Shown here one piece after another: positions 1 to 6,907 of a stretch of DNA of 64,000 nt (the stretch's first letter is position 1; the number at the start of each line of letters is the position of its first letter). The notes beneath the pieces are model-generated. The model searched no databases. It saw only the letters and a list, made by a program, of their open reading frames with translations, and had not been told where the DNA came from. A program made the position numbers and the translations under genes. Source of the DNA: an uncultured Bacteroidales bacterium (lineage in GTDB: Bacteria > Bacteroidota > Bacteroidia > Bacteroidales > Bacteroidaceae); the NCBI GenBank assembly GCA_902799655.1, contig CADCBH010000005.1, forward strand, positions 43,837-107,836. The letters run 5' to 3'.

Positions 1-1
1 C

Positions 2-244
2 CTGCATGGCATGGCACAGATTATCATTGCCAAGCACCGTAAGGGTGCTACGGGTGATGTGCTGTTGACCTTCCGTGGTGAGTTTACACGATTTGAGAAT
101 CCCGAGGAGAAACGTCTGGGAACCAAACAGACTGATGACGGTGGTGGAGAAATCCTGGGCAGTAAGATCAATGGTGGTGCACAGGCTTATAACGATGCGT
201 CGCCTTTTGATCAGGATGCCCCCTCAGGTCCTCTGCCTTTCTAA
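2..244 (+). CDS. dnaB: Replicative DNA helicase DnaB, C-terminal fragment
   Basis: The window opens inside this gene, so only about 80 C-terminal residues are visible. The segment MAQIIIAKHRKGATGDV followed by a short beta strand (LLTFRGEFTRF) is the end of the RecA-like motor domain of DnaB helicases, which unwind DNA at the replication fork as hexamers. A low-complexity tail ending in GPLPF follows. An ATG lies at 11, but the frame is open to the window edge and the homology starts before it, so 11 is not the start. It converges on recN with a 9-bp gap and no clear terminator. The family call rests on this short, characteristic tail. Confidence 0.85.
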   Translation: MHGMAQIIIAKHRKGATGDVLLTFRGEFTRFENPEEKRLGTKQTDDGGGEILGSKINGGAQAYNDASPFDQDAPSGPLPF

Positions 245-253
245 TATTCAATA

Positions 254-1915
254 TCAATCTTTCAAAGACAGCAGTTGTCTGGCATTAGCCATGGCTGCAT
301 CGGTGATGGCACTGCCACTGACCATCTGTGCAATCTCGCGGACACGTTCTTCGTCAGTGAGCAGGTGGAGACGGCTGGTGGTACCTTGTGGTGTATCCTC
401 TTTGGATACCCGATAGTGGTGCTTGCCTAATGCGGCAATCTGTGGCAGGTGGGTGATGGAGATGACCTGACGGTCAGCTTGTCCCATCTCACGCATCATC
501 TCAGCCATCTTCTCAGCAATCTTACCACTGACACCAGTGTCTATCTCATCAAAAATGATGGTAGGCAGTTTGACGGCACCACTAATCATGGCTTTGAGGG
601 ACAGCATCACACGGGCTATCTCACCACCGCTGGCTACGGCAGATACCGGCTGGAGTGGGGTGGAAGTGTTGGCTGAGAATAGAAAGGCCACCTGGTCTTG
701 TCCGCTCTTGCCTAAGTGGGTAGGGGTGATAGCCACTTCGAAACGCACATGGGGCATGCCTAAAGGAACGAGGCGCTGGCGCATCTGTTGCTCAATGGCT
801 TTGGCGGCTTTCTGGCGCTGTCGTGTCAGTTGGTCAGCCAACTGTTGGCAGATGTCATGCAACTGTTGGCAACGTTTCTGGAGTTCTTCGAGTGCTTCAT
901 CACTATTCTCGATGTTATCTAACTGCTGTCTCAGTGTGTCGCGCTGTATGATGAGATCCTCCACGCGTTCAACATGGTATTTCTTCTCTAATTCATACAA
1001 GCGATCGAGTCGGTTGTTGATACGATCCAGTTCAGCAGGGTCGAAATCGGTATGTCCGAGAAGGCTGCTCACTTCGTCAGCAATATCCTTCAGTTCGATA
1101 TGGCAGCTGCCCAAGCGCTCAGACAAGGCTCCGGCAGCAGGAAGTACCCGACTGATGGCGCTGAGCACCTGATCAGCCTGACGGATGGCACTCACAGCAC
1201 CATGTGACTCACCGCTGAGGGCACAGTCAGCCTCATAGAGTGCAGACTTGATGTCTTCAGCATGGGAGAGTATGTCGCTCTGCTGTTCCAGTTCCTCCTG
1301 TTCACCTTCTATCAACTTGGCCTGTTGCAGTTCCTCATATTGGAATTGGATGAAGTCAGCCTGTTGGCGGTCGCGCTCAATCGTCTCGTTAAGGGCGTTG
1401 AGAGTCTGTTGTGCTTCCTGATAGTCAGCATAGTGTTGGCGGTAAGTATCCAGTGATGGCTGATGATCTGCGATAATATCCACCACGCTGAGCTGGAAGT
1501 CCTGTTTGTTGAGTAACAGGTTCTGGTGCTGGGAATGGATATCCACCAGCTGTTCGCCAAGCTCTTTCAGCATGGTCAGTGCCACTGGTGTGTCGTTGAT
1601 GAATGCACGGCTTTTTGAAGCCGTCAACTCACGGCGGATAATGGTATCGTTGGCATCGTAGTCGATGTCGTTGTCTTCGAAAAACCGTTTCATGTCATAG
1701 CGTGACAGGTCGAAGTGGGCTTCAATCACGCAACGTTCTGCACCTTGCTTGATGCTCTTGGAGTCAGCACGTTGACCTAGCAACAGGCCAATGGCTCCGA
1801 GGATGATGCTCTTTCCTGCACCGGTTTCACCTGTCATGACGGAAAAACCCTCAAACCACTCCATGTCGAGCTCGTCGATCAGTGCATAATTCTTGATGTA
1901 TAGTTTTCGAAGCAT
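254..1915 (-). CDS. recN: DNA repair protein RecN
   Basis: RecN is an SMC-like ATPase that acts in double-strand break repair. At 553 residues it has the usual family length. Walker A (GETGAGKS) is at residues 29-36, right after the N-terminal strand LRKLYIKNYALIDEL. The middle is coiled coil with many Gln, Glu and Leu residues. The C-terminal half carries the ABC signature SGGE near 429-432 and Walker B IIFDEID near 453-459, followed by the His-switch segment SITHLPQIAA. It is the last gene of the leftward dnaN-exonuclease-coaBC-DUF4835-recN operon, 6 bp after the gene before it. Confidence 0.96.
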   Translation of the reverse strand: MLRKLYIKNYALIDELDMEWFEGFSVMTGETGAGKSIILGAIGLLLGQRADSKSIKQGAERCVIEAHFDLSRYDMKRFFEDNDIDYDANDTIIRRELTASKSRAFINDTPVALTMLKELGEQLVDIHSQHQNLLLNKQDFQLSVVDIIADHQPSLDTYRQHYADYQEAQQTLNALNETIERDRQQADFIQFQYEELQQAKLIEGEQEELEQQSDILSHAEDIKSALYEADCALSGESHGAVSAIRQADQVLSAISRVLPAAGALSERLGSCHIELKDIADEVSSLLGHTDFDPAELDRINNRLDRLYELEKKYHVERVEDLIIQRDTLRQQLDNIENSDEALEELQKRCQQLHDICQQLADQLTRQRQKAAKAIEQQMRQRLVPLGMPHVRFEVAITPTHLGKSGQDQVAFLFSANTSTPLQPVSAVASGGEIARVMLSLKAMISGAVKLPTIIFDEIDTGVSGKIAEKMAEMMREMGQADRQVISITHLPQIAALGKHHYRVSKEDTPQGTTSRLHLLTDEERVREIAQMVSGSAITDAAMANARQLLSLKD

Positions 1916-1921
1916 AGTGTT

Positions 1922-2842
1922 TTATTCTTTAATCTTATCCCAGCTGTTGCTCTGTGAGGCATTGATATTGAAAAGGAGGTCATAGACTGCCTCTTTCTCC
2001 TTTTGGGTACCTTTGCCTTTATAGATATTGGCCAGCTCGTCGCGCTTATAATCCGTCCATATCTGAGGCAGAAGGCTTAACGGTTTGTCAGTATGAGCCT
2101 GTTTGAGTAATTCAAGGGCTGTTGTCACATTGGTGCGGCCGCGTTCCACATTGGAGGCCATCTCATCGAGTCCCAGACGATAGTAGTCATATTGCAGCTG
2201 TCGGAAGGGCTTCATGGCTTCGTCGAGGTAGTCGTTGATAATGGCAAAGCGGTTGCGGCTGTCCTCAAAGGCTTTCCATCCCGTGAATCCTAAGTCCTGG
2301 GCATTGTTGGTCAGATTCATGCAACGCTGCAGGATCTCTGTGCCTCCCATCGGAGAGAAACTGTCGAGATTGAGACCGATGATGAGATAGGCATAATAGC
2401 CCATGAGTGCCGTGAGTTGGTTGTCAATCACCTCGTCATTGAAGTTGAGCTGGTCGAACTGTGCAAAGTCGAAATTAAACTCTCCATCCTTATTGTTATA
2501 TAAGGTGGAGGTATAGGCGGAATTGTAAACAGGACGGTTGGCCTGTATCATGGCTGTACACGAGAAACGGTTGTTGGCCTTGTCGTATTTGGTAACGGTC
2601 AGGTTGAAATTGCAGACGATACGCTCGTTTTTCTGAAATTGCAACTCGGTCCATTGACGGTCATTCATCCATTGCTCCAGTGTCTGTTGCAGATTATCGA
2701 ATACCGACTTGTCAGAACCCTCAATCTGGGCACTGTTGATGGTAATCTTCACCTGTAGTTCCTGAGCAACCGATTGGAAGGGGAATAGAAGAAGACAGAG
2801 GAAGATAAAGGGAGATAGAAGACAAAAGTAACATCTACTCAT
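1922..2842 (-). CDS. DUF4835 family secreted protein (PorD-like)
   Basis: A 306-residue protein with an N-terminal signal peptide (hydrophobic stretch ending in QSVAQE near residue 27), so exported to the periplasm or outer membrane. The mature start, ELQVKITINSAQIEGSDKSV, and the later FDFAQFDQLNFNDEV are typical of DUF4835, a family almost confined to Bacteroidetes. My recollection is that some databases name this family PorD and link it to type IX secretion; I cannot confirm that here and no other secretion genes lie nearby. The start overlaps the coaBC stop by 4 bp (ATGA), which suggests translational coupling. Confidence 0.82.
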   Translation of the reverse strand: MSRCYFCLLSPFIFLCLLLFPFQSVAQELQVKITINSAQIEGSDKSVFDNLQQTLEQWMNDRQWTELQFQKNERIVCNFNLTVTKYDKANNRFSCTAMIQANRPVYNSAYTSTLYNNKDGEFNFDFAQFDQLNFNDEVIDNQLTALMGYYAYLIIGLNLDSFSPMGGTEILQRCMNLTNNAQDLGFTGWKAFEDSRNRFAIINDYLDEAMKPFRQLQYDYYRLGLDEMASNVERGRTNVTTALELLKQAHTDKPLSLLPQIWTDYKRDELANIYKGKGTQKEKEAVYDLLFNINASQSNSWDKIKE

Positions 2843-4068
2843 AAGCGCTTGGCGAGTTCGTCTATAATATCACAGGCCACTTCCTTCTTGGACTTCTTGC
2901 CAAAGTCCTTCTGGCCATCGCGTGAGATAATGCTAATCTGGTTGTTGTCAGACTGGAAACACGTGCCTTCATTCTGCAAGGAATTCAGCACGATAAAATC
3001 GAGGTTCTTCTTCTGAAGCTTTTTCTGTGCGTTGGCTTGCTCGTCATTGGTCTCAAGGGCAAAGCCCACCAGTACCTGCTCCTCCTGTTTCATCTGTCCT
3101 AAAGCAGCCGCGATATCCGGGTTCTCCACTAACCTCAGCATCATACTTCCATGTTCCCCTCCTTTTAGGGAGGGGGTAGGGGTAGGCTTATCCCTCTTTA
3201 TCTTCTCCGTTGCCTGGTGCTCTGGTCTAAAGTCGGCTACCGCAGCACAGAGAATGGCAGCATCACTGGTCTTAAAAAACGCTGTAGCAGTCTGGTACAT
3301 CTCCTCACAGCTCTCTACGTCAACTCTATGGATAGCCTCAGAGCACTCAAGGCTGACAGGTCCTGCCACCAGGGTTACCTCTGCTCCTCTGCGGGCACAT
3401 TCCTCAGCCAGCGCAAAGCCCATCTTGCCACTGCTATAGTTGCCAATGAACCGTACGGGGTCTATTTTCTCATAGGTGGGGCCGGCAGTTATCAAAATCT
3501 TTTTGCCGGTGAGAGAAGAAGGGGGAGGGGTCAGCGCATTCTCCAGAAACGCCACAATCTTGTCGGGCTCTTCCATGCGTCCCTTACCTTCGAGACCCGA
3601 TGCCAAGAATCCTGATGCCGGTTCGATTATTTGGTTGCCAAAGCTCTTCAAACGCTCCATATTCTGCTGTGTGGTTGGATGCTGGTACATATCCAGATCC
3701 ATTGCCGGTGCAATGAATACAGGCGCCTTCATTGACAGATAGGTGGTGATGAGCATGTTGTCGGCAATACCATTCGCCATCTTTCCTAAGGTGGATGCCG
3801 TACAGGGAGCGATGAGCATCGCGTCAGCCCACAGACCAAGGTCAACATGTGAATTCCAAGTGCCGTCACGCTGTGAGAAGAACTCGCTAATCACAGGTTT
3901 GTGTGTCAGTGCCGACAGCGTAATAGGCGTAATGAACTCCTTACCTGCAGGCGTGATGACCACCTGCACCTCAGCACCCGCTTTGATCAGTTCCCGGATA
4001 ATCAGACATGCCTTGTAGGCTGCGATGCTACCCGTAATGCCTAATACAATCTTCTTTCCTTTCAGCAT
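2839..4068 (-). CDS. coaBC: Bifunctional phosphopantothenoylcysteine decarboxylase / phosphopantothenate-cysteine ligase CoaBC
   Basis: This enzyme catalyses two consecutive steps of coenzyme A synthesis from 4'-phosphopantothenate. The N-terminal flavoprotein (CoaC) half shows GITGSIAAYKA, the PCTASTLGKMANGIADN loop and PAMDLDMYQHP. The CoaB half begins near residue 188 with KKILITAGPTYEKIDPVRF and NYSSGKMG. At 409 residues it has the usual size. Between KIKRDK and the conserved RLVENPDI, around residues 294-306, there is an extra Pro/Gly-rich loop (TPTPSLKGGEHG) encoded by a small palindromic repeat, listed separately. The position looks like a surface loop and the reading frame is kept, so the enzyme is probably active. 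Confidence 0.96.
   Translation of the reverse strand: MLKGKKIVLGITGSIAAYKACLIIRELIKAGAEVQVVITPAGKEFITPITLSALTHKPVISEFFSQRDGTWNSHVDLGLWADAMLIAPCTASTLGKMANGIADNMLITTYLSMKAPVFIAPAMDLDMYQHPTTQQNMERLKSFGNQIIEPASGFLASGLEGKGRMEEPDKIVAFLENALTPPPSSLTGKKILITAGPTYEKIDPVRFIGNYSSGKMGFALAEECARRGAEVTLVAGPVSLECSEAIHRVDVESCEEMYQTATAFFKTSDAAILCAAVADFRPEHQATEKIKRDKPTPTPSLKGGEHGSMMLRLVENPDIAAALGQMKQEEQVLVGFALETNDEQANAQKKLQKKNLDFIVLNSLQNEGTCFQSDNNQISIISRDGQKDFGKKSKKEVACDIIDELAKRL
3156..3175. repeat. G/C-run palindromic element inside coaBC
   Basis: CCCCTCC at 3156-3162 and GGAGGGG at 3169-3175 form an inverted repeat with a 6-nt loop; G-rich sequence (GGTAGGGGTAGG) follows to about 3186. It lies in frame inside coaBC and encodes the peptide TPTPSLKGGE. 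I recall the same peptide from unrelated Bacteroidetes proteins, which is the mark of a small dispersed repeat that inserts into genes. Confidence 0.6.
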
Positions 4069-4072
4069 AGAA

Positions 4073-4100
4073 CTCTTACCTCTTACCTCTTACATCTTAC
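4073..4100. repeat. 7-bp tandem repeat between coaBC and exonuclease genes
   Basis: Four phased heptamers (CTCTTAC three times, then ATCTTAC) fill almost the whole 33-bp spacer between the exonuclease gene and coaBC. This is one of several heptamer arrays at gene junctions in this window. Confidence 0.8.
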
Positions 4101-4101
4101 A

Positions 4102-4914
4102 TCATTTCTGCGCCTCACGCAGACGGATGCGTGTCAATACCTGTTTGGTGTTATAGGTGAAGTCGCCACCCAATATCCAGCTGTAGTAACCTGGGTCGAA
4201 GCGAAGCACCTCTGCTACGGGAATGCCCTTGTGCTTACCAAAATTAAACACCTCGGTGCGCTGTCCCTTGACCTCAGCCCATACGATGCGACCGGCAAAA
4301 TCAACATTATCATTGACCTTGGAAAAGTCGGCCAATGCCTGCATGTCATTCTCCAACACCTTCTCGGGATCTTCATTGGCACCGGGGGCATACTTGTCGA
4401 GCTCGCCCATCAGCACGCGATAGGTAGCCTCTGTGTCCTGGTCAGCGCGGTGAGCCTCGAAGTCTTCCTCCATCTTGCGGCCACAGTAGAACTTATAGGC
4501 TGCAGCCAGATTGCGACGCTCCATCTTATGAAAAATGGTCTGTGCATCAATCAAGCGGCACTTCGAGAAATCGAAATCAATGCCTGCCCGCAGGAACTCC
4601 TCTGCCAACAGGGGAACATCGAAGTGGTTGGAGTTGAATCCGGCAATATCAGAGCCTGAGAATACCTGAGACAGCTTTGATGACAACTGCTTGAAAGTGG
4701 GTTTGCTCTTGACATCATCATTAGAGATGCCTGTCAGGGCAACCACCTCGTCGGGAATGGTCTTCTCAGGGTTGACAAGTTCATCGCCACGCTCCTCGTG
4801 GCCGTCGGGATATACCTTTATATAAGAAATCTGGATGACACGGTCCTTGACCAAGTCAAGGCCCGTTGTCTCCAAATCAAAGATAACCAGTGGTTTCTGT
4901 AAATTCAGCTTCAC
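4102..4914 (-). CDS. DnaQ-like 3'-5' exonuclease (DEDDh family)
   Basis: A 270-residue protein with an N-terminal proofreading-type exonuclease domain. ExoI is FDLETTGLD with metal ligands Asp13 and Glu15. ExoII is GFNSNHFDVPLL with Asp99. ExoIII is EAHRADQDTEA with His155 and Asp160. A C-terminal module of about 50 residues (FNFGKHKGIPVAEV to YYSWILGGDF) is common in Bacteroidetes homologues. It may proofread or repair with the polymerase, since it sits directly downstream of the sliding-clamp gene dnaN in the same operon. It is not proven to be the replicase epsilon subunit, so no gene symbol is given. Confidence 0.9.
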   Translation of the reverse strand: MKLNLQKPLVIFDLETTGLDLVKDRVIQISYIKVYPDGHEERGDELVNPEKTIPDEVVALTGISNDDVKSKPTFKQLSSKLSQVFSGSDIAGFNSNHFDVPLLAEEFLRAGIDFDFSKCRLIDAQTIFHKMERRNLAAAYKFYCGRKMEEDFEAHRADQDTEATYRVLMGELDKYAPGANEDPEKVLENDMQALADFSKVNDNVDFAGRIVWAEVKGQRTEVFNFGKHKGIPVAEVLRFDPGYYSWILGGDFTYNTKQVLTRIRLREAQK

Positions 4915-4920
4915 AATTTA

Positions 4921-4983
4921 ATTATCAATTATCAATTATCAATTGTCAATTATCAATTATCAATTATCAATTATCAATTGTCA
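4921..4983. repeat. Nine-unit 7-bp tandem repeat between dnaN and exonuclease
   Basis: Exactly nine consecutive heptamers: ATTATCA seven times and ATTGTCA at units 4 and 9. They occupy 63 of the 74 bases between the dnaN stop and the exonuclease start, inside an operon. No promoter or hairpin is visible in the array. Confidence 0.93.
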
Positions 4984-4988
4984 ATTTA

Positions 4989-6113
4989 TTAATCGTTGAT
5001 CAGCATAGGCATCATCAGCATGAGCACATCCTGATTCTCAGGCTGCTCTGATGGCAATACCAGACCGGCACGGCTGGGGTCAGCCAGCTGGATGATGACA
5101 TCCTGACAATCGAAGTTGCTCAGAATCTCGATGAATGAAGAACCCTTAAAGCCAATGCTCATAGGCTGGCCATTGTATGAACATGCCATGCGCTCTGTGG
5201 CTGTCTTGGAGAAGTCGAAGTCCTCAGCATCCAACTGCAGCGTACCACCCTCTACATGGAAGCGGATGAGGTTGCTGGAGTCGTTGGCAAATGGCTGTAC
5301 ACGGCGCAAAGCAGCCAACAGCGTCAGTCGGTCAACCGTCAGCTGGTTGGGGTTGTTCTGTGGAATGACAGAGTTGTAATTGGGATAACGGCCCTCGATG
5401 AGACGACAGGTGAGCTCTCCGTCACCATAGTTGATCTGTGCGTTACGCTCATTGAAGCGGATGGTGACATCACCACCGTCCTTGCCCAGCAGGTTCTTCA
5501 GGAGTGATGCCGGCTTCTTGGGCAGGATGAATGCTGCAGGCATGTCGCTATGGATGGTCATCATCTTGTTACGTACCAACTTGTGACCGTCACTGGCTAC
5601 CACAGCCAGACATTCAGCGGTCAGGTCGAAATAGATACCATTCATGACGGGGCGCAACTCATCTTGTGCAGTGGCAAACAATGAGCGGTTGATATTCTCT
5701 GCCAGCAGTGCGTTGGGGATGACAATCTCGTTGGCACCTTCATCGATACCCTGAACCTGAGGATACTCGTCAGCATTCTCTACGGGCAGCGAGAAAAGAC
5801 CGTTCTGATAGGAAATTTTAGCGATGTTGGCCGTTAAGTCCACATCGAAGGTGATGGGCTGCTCAGAGAAACCCTTGACTGCTTCGAGGAGGTCGTGATT
5901 GCCGATGGCAAAGCGGCCCTCGCCGTCAACATCGTTGAGCTCGAGTTGTGTCTTCATCACATTCTCACTGTCTGAGGCTGTCAGGTAGAGCTGATTGCCT
6001 TTGATGTCGAACAAGAAATCTGCCAGGATAGGCAGGGAATTCTTACTATTGATGACTCTTGAAAGAGCATTGAGTTTGCTGCTAAGCGCAGTGCTGGAAA
6101 TTGTAAATCTCAT
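4989..6113 (-). CDS. dnaN: DNA polymerase III beta subunit (sliding clamp)
   Basis: The ring-shaped clamp that tethers the replicative polymerase to DNA. From the ATG at 6113 (MRFTISSTALSSKLNAL) the protein is 374 residues, the usual length. The frame is open to 6149, but the extra 12 residues (MTDKNITIKYSR) do not resemble the family and begin only a few bases from the -7 box at 6158-6165, so 6113 is preferred. Family features include ILADFLFDIKGNQLYLTASD, IEGRYPNYNSVIP and the C-terminal MLMMPML. It is the first gene of the leftward operon ending in recN, which suggests the clamp, CoA synthesis and repair genes share a transcript. Confidence 0.97.
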   Translation of the reverse strand: MRFTISSTALSSKLNALSRVINSKNSLPILADFLFDIKGNQLYLTASDSENVMKTQLELNDVDGEGRFAIGNHDLLEAVKGFSEQPITFDVDLTANIAKISYQNGLFSLPVENADEYPQVQGIDEGANEIVIPNALLAENINRSLFATAQDELRPVMNGIYFDLTAECLAVVASDGHKLVRNKMMTIHSDMPAAFILPKKPASLLKNLLGKDGGDVTIRFNERNAQINYGDGELTCRLIEGRYPNYNSVIPQNNPNQLTVDRLTLLAALRRVQPFANDSSNLIRFHVEGGTLQLDAEDFDFSKTATERMACSYNGQPMSIGFKGSSFIEILSNFDCQDVIIQLADPSRAGLVLPSEQPENQDVLMLMMPMLIND

Positions 6114-6157
6114 GCGTGAATATTTTATAGTTATGTTCTTATCTGTCAAATTGAGTA

Positions 6158-6189
6158 CAAAAATACAAAATTACTTGTTCAAATGCAAA
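6158..6189 (-). promoter_or_regulatory. Bacteroidetes-type promoter for the dnaN operon
   Basis: On the minus strand, TATTTTTG at 6158-6165 matches the -7 consensus TAnnTTTG. TTTG at 6186-6189 lies 20 bp upstream as the -33 element. It supports the dnaN start at 6113 and stands back to back with the promoter of the DUF3127 gene. Confidence 0.6.
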
Positions 6190-6207
6190 AATATTTTGGG
6201 AAAAATG

Positions 6208-6237
6208 TTGTTTTTAAAAATATTTTCCGTAATTTCG
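6208..6237 (+). promoter_or_regulatory. Promoter for the DUF3127 gene
   Basis: TTG at 6208-6210 and TAATTTCG at 6230-6237 are 19 bp apart. The -7 box deviates from TAnnTTTG at one position. The start codon follows about 40 bp downstream. Confidence 0.5.
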
Positions 6238-6278
6238 CAATCTGAAACAAAAAAATCGCAAAAAAATAACAAATTATT

Positions 6279-6695
6279 ATGGATTTAACAGGTAAGATTA
6301 TTGCCGTTTTACCGGCAAGTAGTGGTGTCTCTCAGCGTACTGGAAACTCCTGGATGTCGCAGGACTATGTCATCGAGGTTCCCGGACAGTATCCCAAGAA
6401 GTGTGTATTCCGTGTATTCGGTGAGGATCGCATCAAGCAGTTTAATATTCAGATGGGCGAAGACCTGACGGTTTCGTTTGATATCGATGCCCATGAATTC
6501 AATGGCCGCTGGTTTAACGACGTGCGTGCTTTCAATGTAACACGTGGTGTTGCCCCCATGCCAGGTGCTCCCGTTCAGACTGGTGCTTCTCCATTCCCGC
6601 CACAGCCGGCAGCTGCTCCGCAGGATGCCACAGCTCCCTTCCCTCCTTCCAGTGAACCCGTAGGAGAGGGTAGTGCGGATGATCTTCCCTTTTAG
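6279..6695 (+). CDS. DUF3127 protein with an SSB-like acidic tail
   Basis: A 138-residue protein. Residues 1-90 match DUF3127 (MDLTGKIIAVLP, QDYVIEVPGQYPKKCVFRVF, NGRWFNDVRAFNV), which I take to be an OB-fold-like beta barrel. Residues 91-129 are a flexible Pro/Ala/Gln linker. The protein ends in SADDLPF, which copies the tip of single-stranded DNA-binding protein tails (DDDLPF or DDDIPF), the docking site for repair and replication proteins. It is transcribed divergently from dnaN. A role at single-stranded DNA is an inference from fold, tail and neighbour. The terminator at 6718 makes it a single-gene unit. Confidence 0.85.
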   Translation: MDLTGKIIAVLPASSGVSQRTGNSWMSQDYVIEVPGQYPKKCVFRVFGEDRIKQFNIQMGEDLTVSFDIDAHEFNGRWFNDVRAFNVTRGVAPMPGAPVQTGASPFPPQPAAAPQDATAPFPPSSEPVGEGSADDLPF

Positions 6696-6717
6696 GATTA
6701 AGTTCTGACGTTTCTGA

Positions 6718-6759
6718 CGACTATACCTTAGTTATTTATATTAAGGTGTAGTCGTTTTT
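6718..6759 (+). terminator. Intrinsic terminator after DUF3127
   Basis: CGACTATACCTTA (6718-6730) pairs with TAAGGTGTAGTCG (6742-6754), with one G-U pair, and is followed by TTTTTG. It separates the DUF3127 gene from the polysaccharide genes. Confidence 0.88.
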
Positions 6760-6806
6760 GTTAATATTCATTAATTTTGTTTTTATATTTTCAACTTTTG
6801 TGGCTA

Positions 6807-6842
6807 TTTGTCTGAAAGATTCAAGTTTTATATGTACCTTTG
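6807..6842 (+). promoter_or_regulatory. Promoter for the polysaccharide export genes
   Basis: TACCTTTG at 6835-6842 is a perfect TAnnTTTG -7 box. TTTG at 6807-6810 lies 24 bp upstream, a little farther than the usual spacing. The first start codon follows about 65 bp later. Confidence 0.6.
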
Positions 6843-6907
6843 CAGGCTGAAATGGTCGTGTGCCCTTATTTTATAAATAAGAAGGTGAAGACCGGTTTTA
6901 TCAGGAC

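Noticed and set aside
4921-4983. CRISPR array
   Set aside because: The repeat is a continuous 7-bp tandem array with no spacers, and no cas genes are present.
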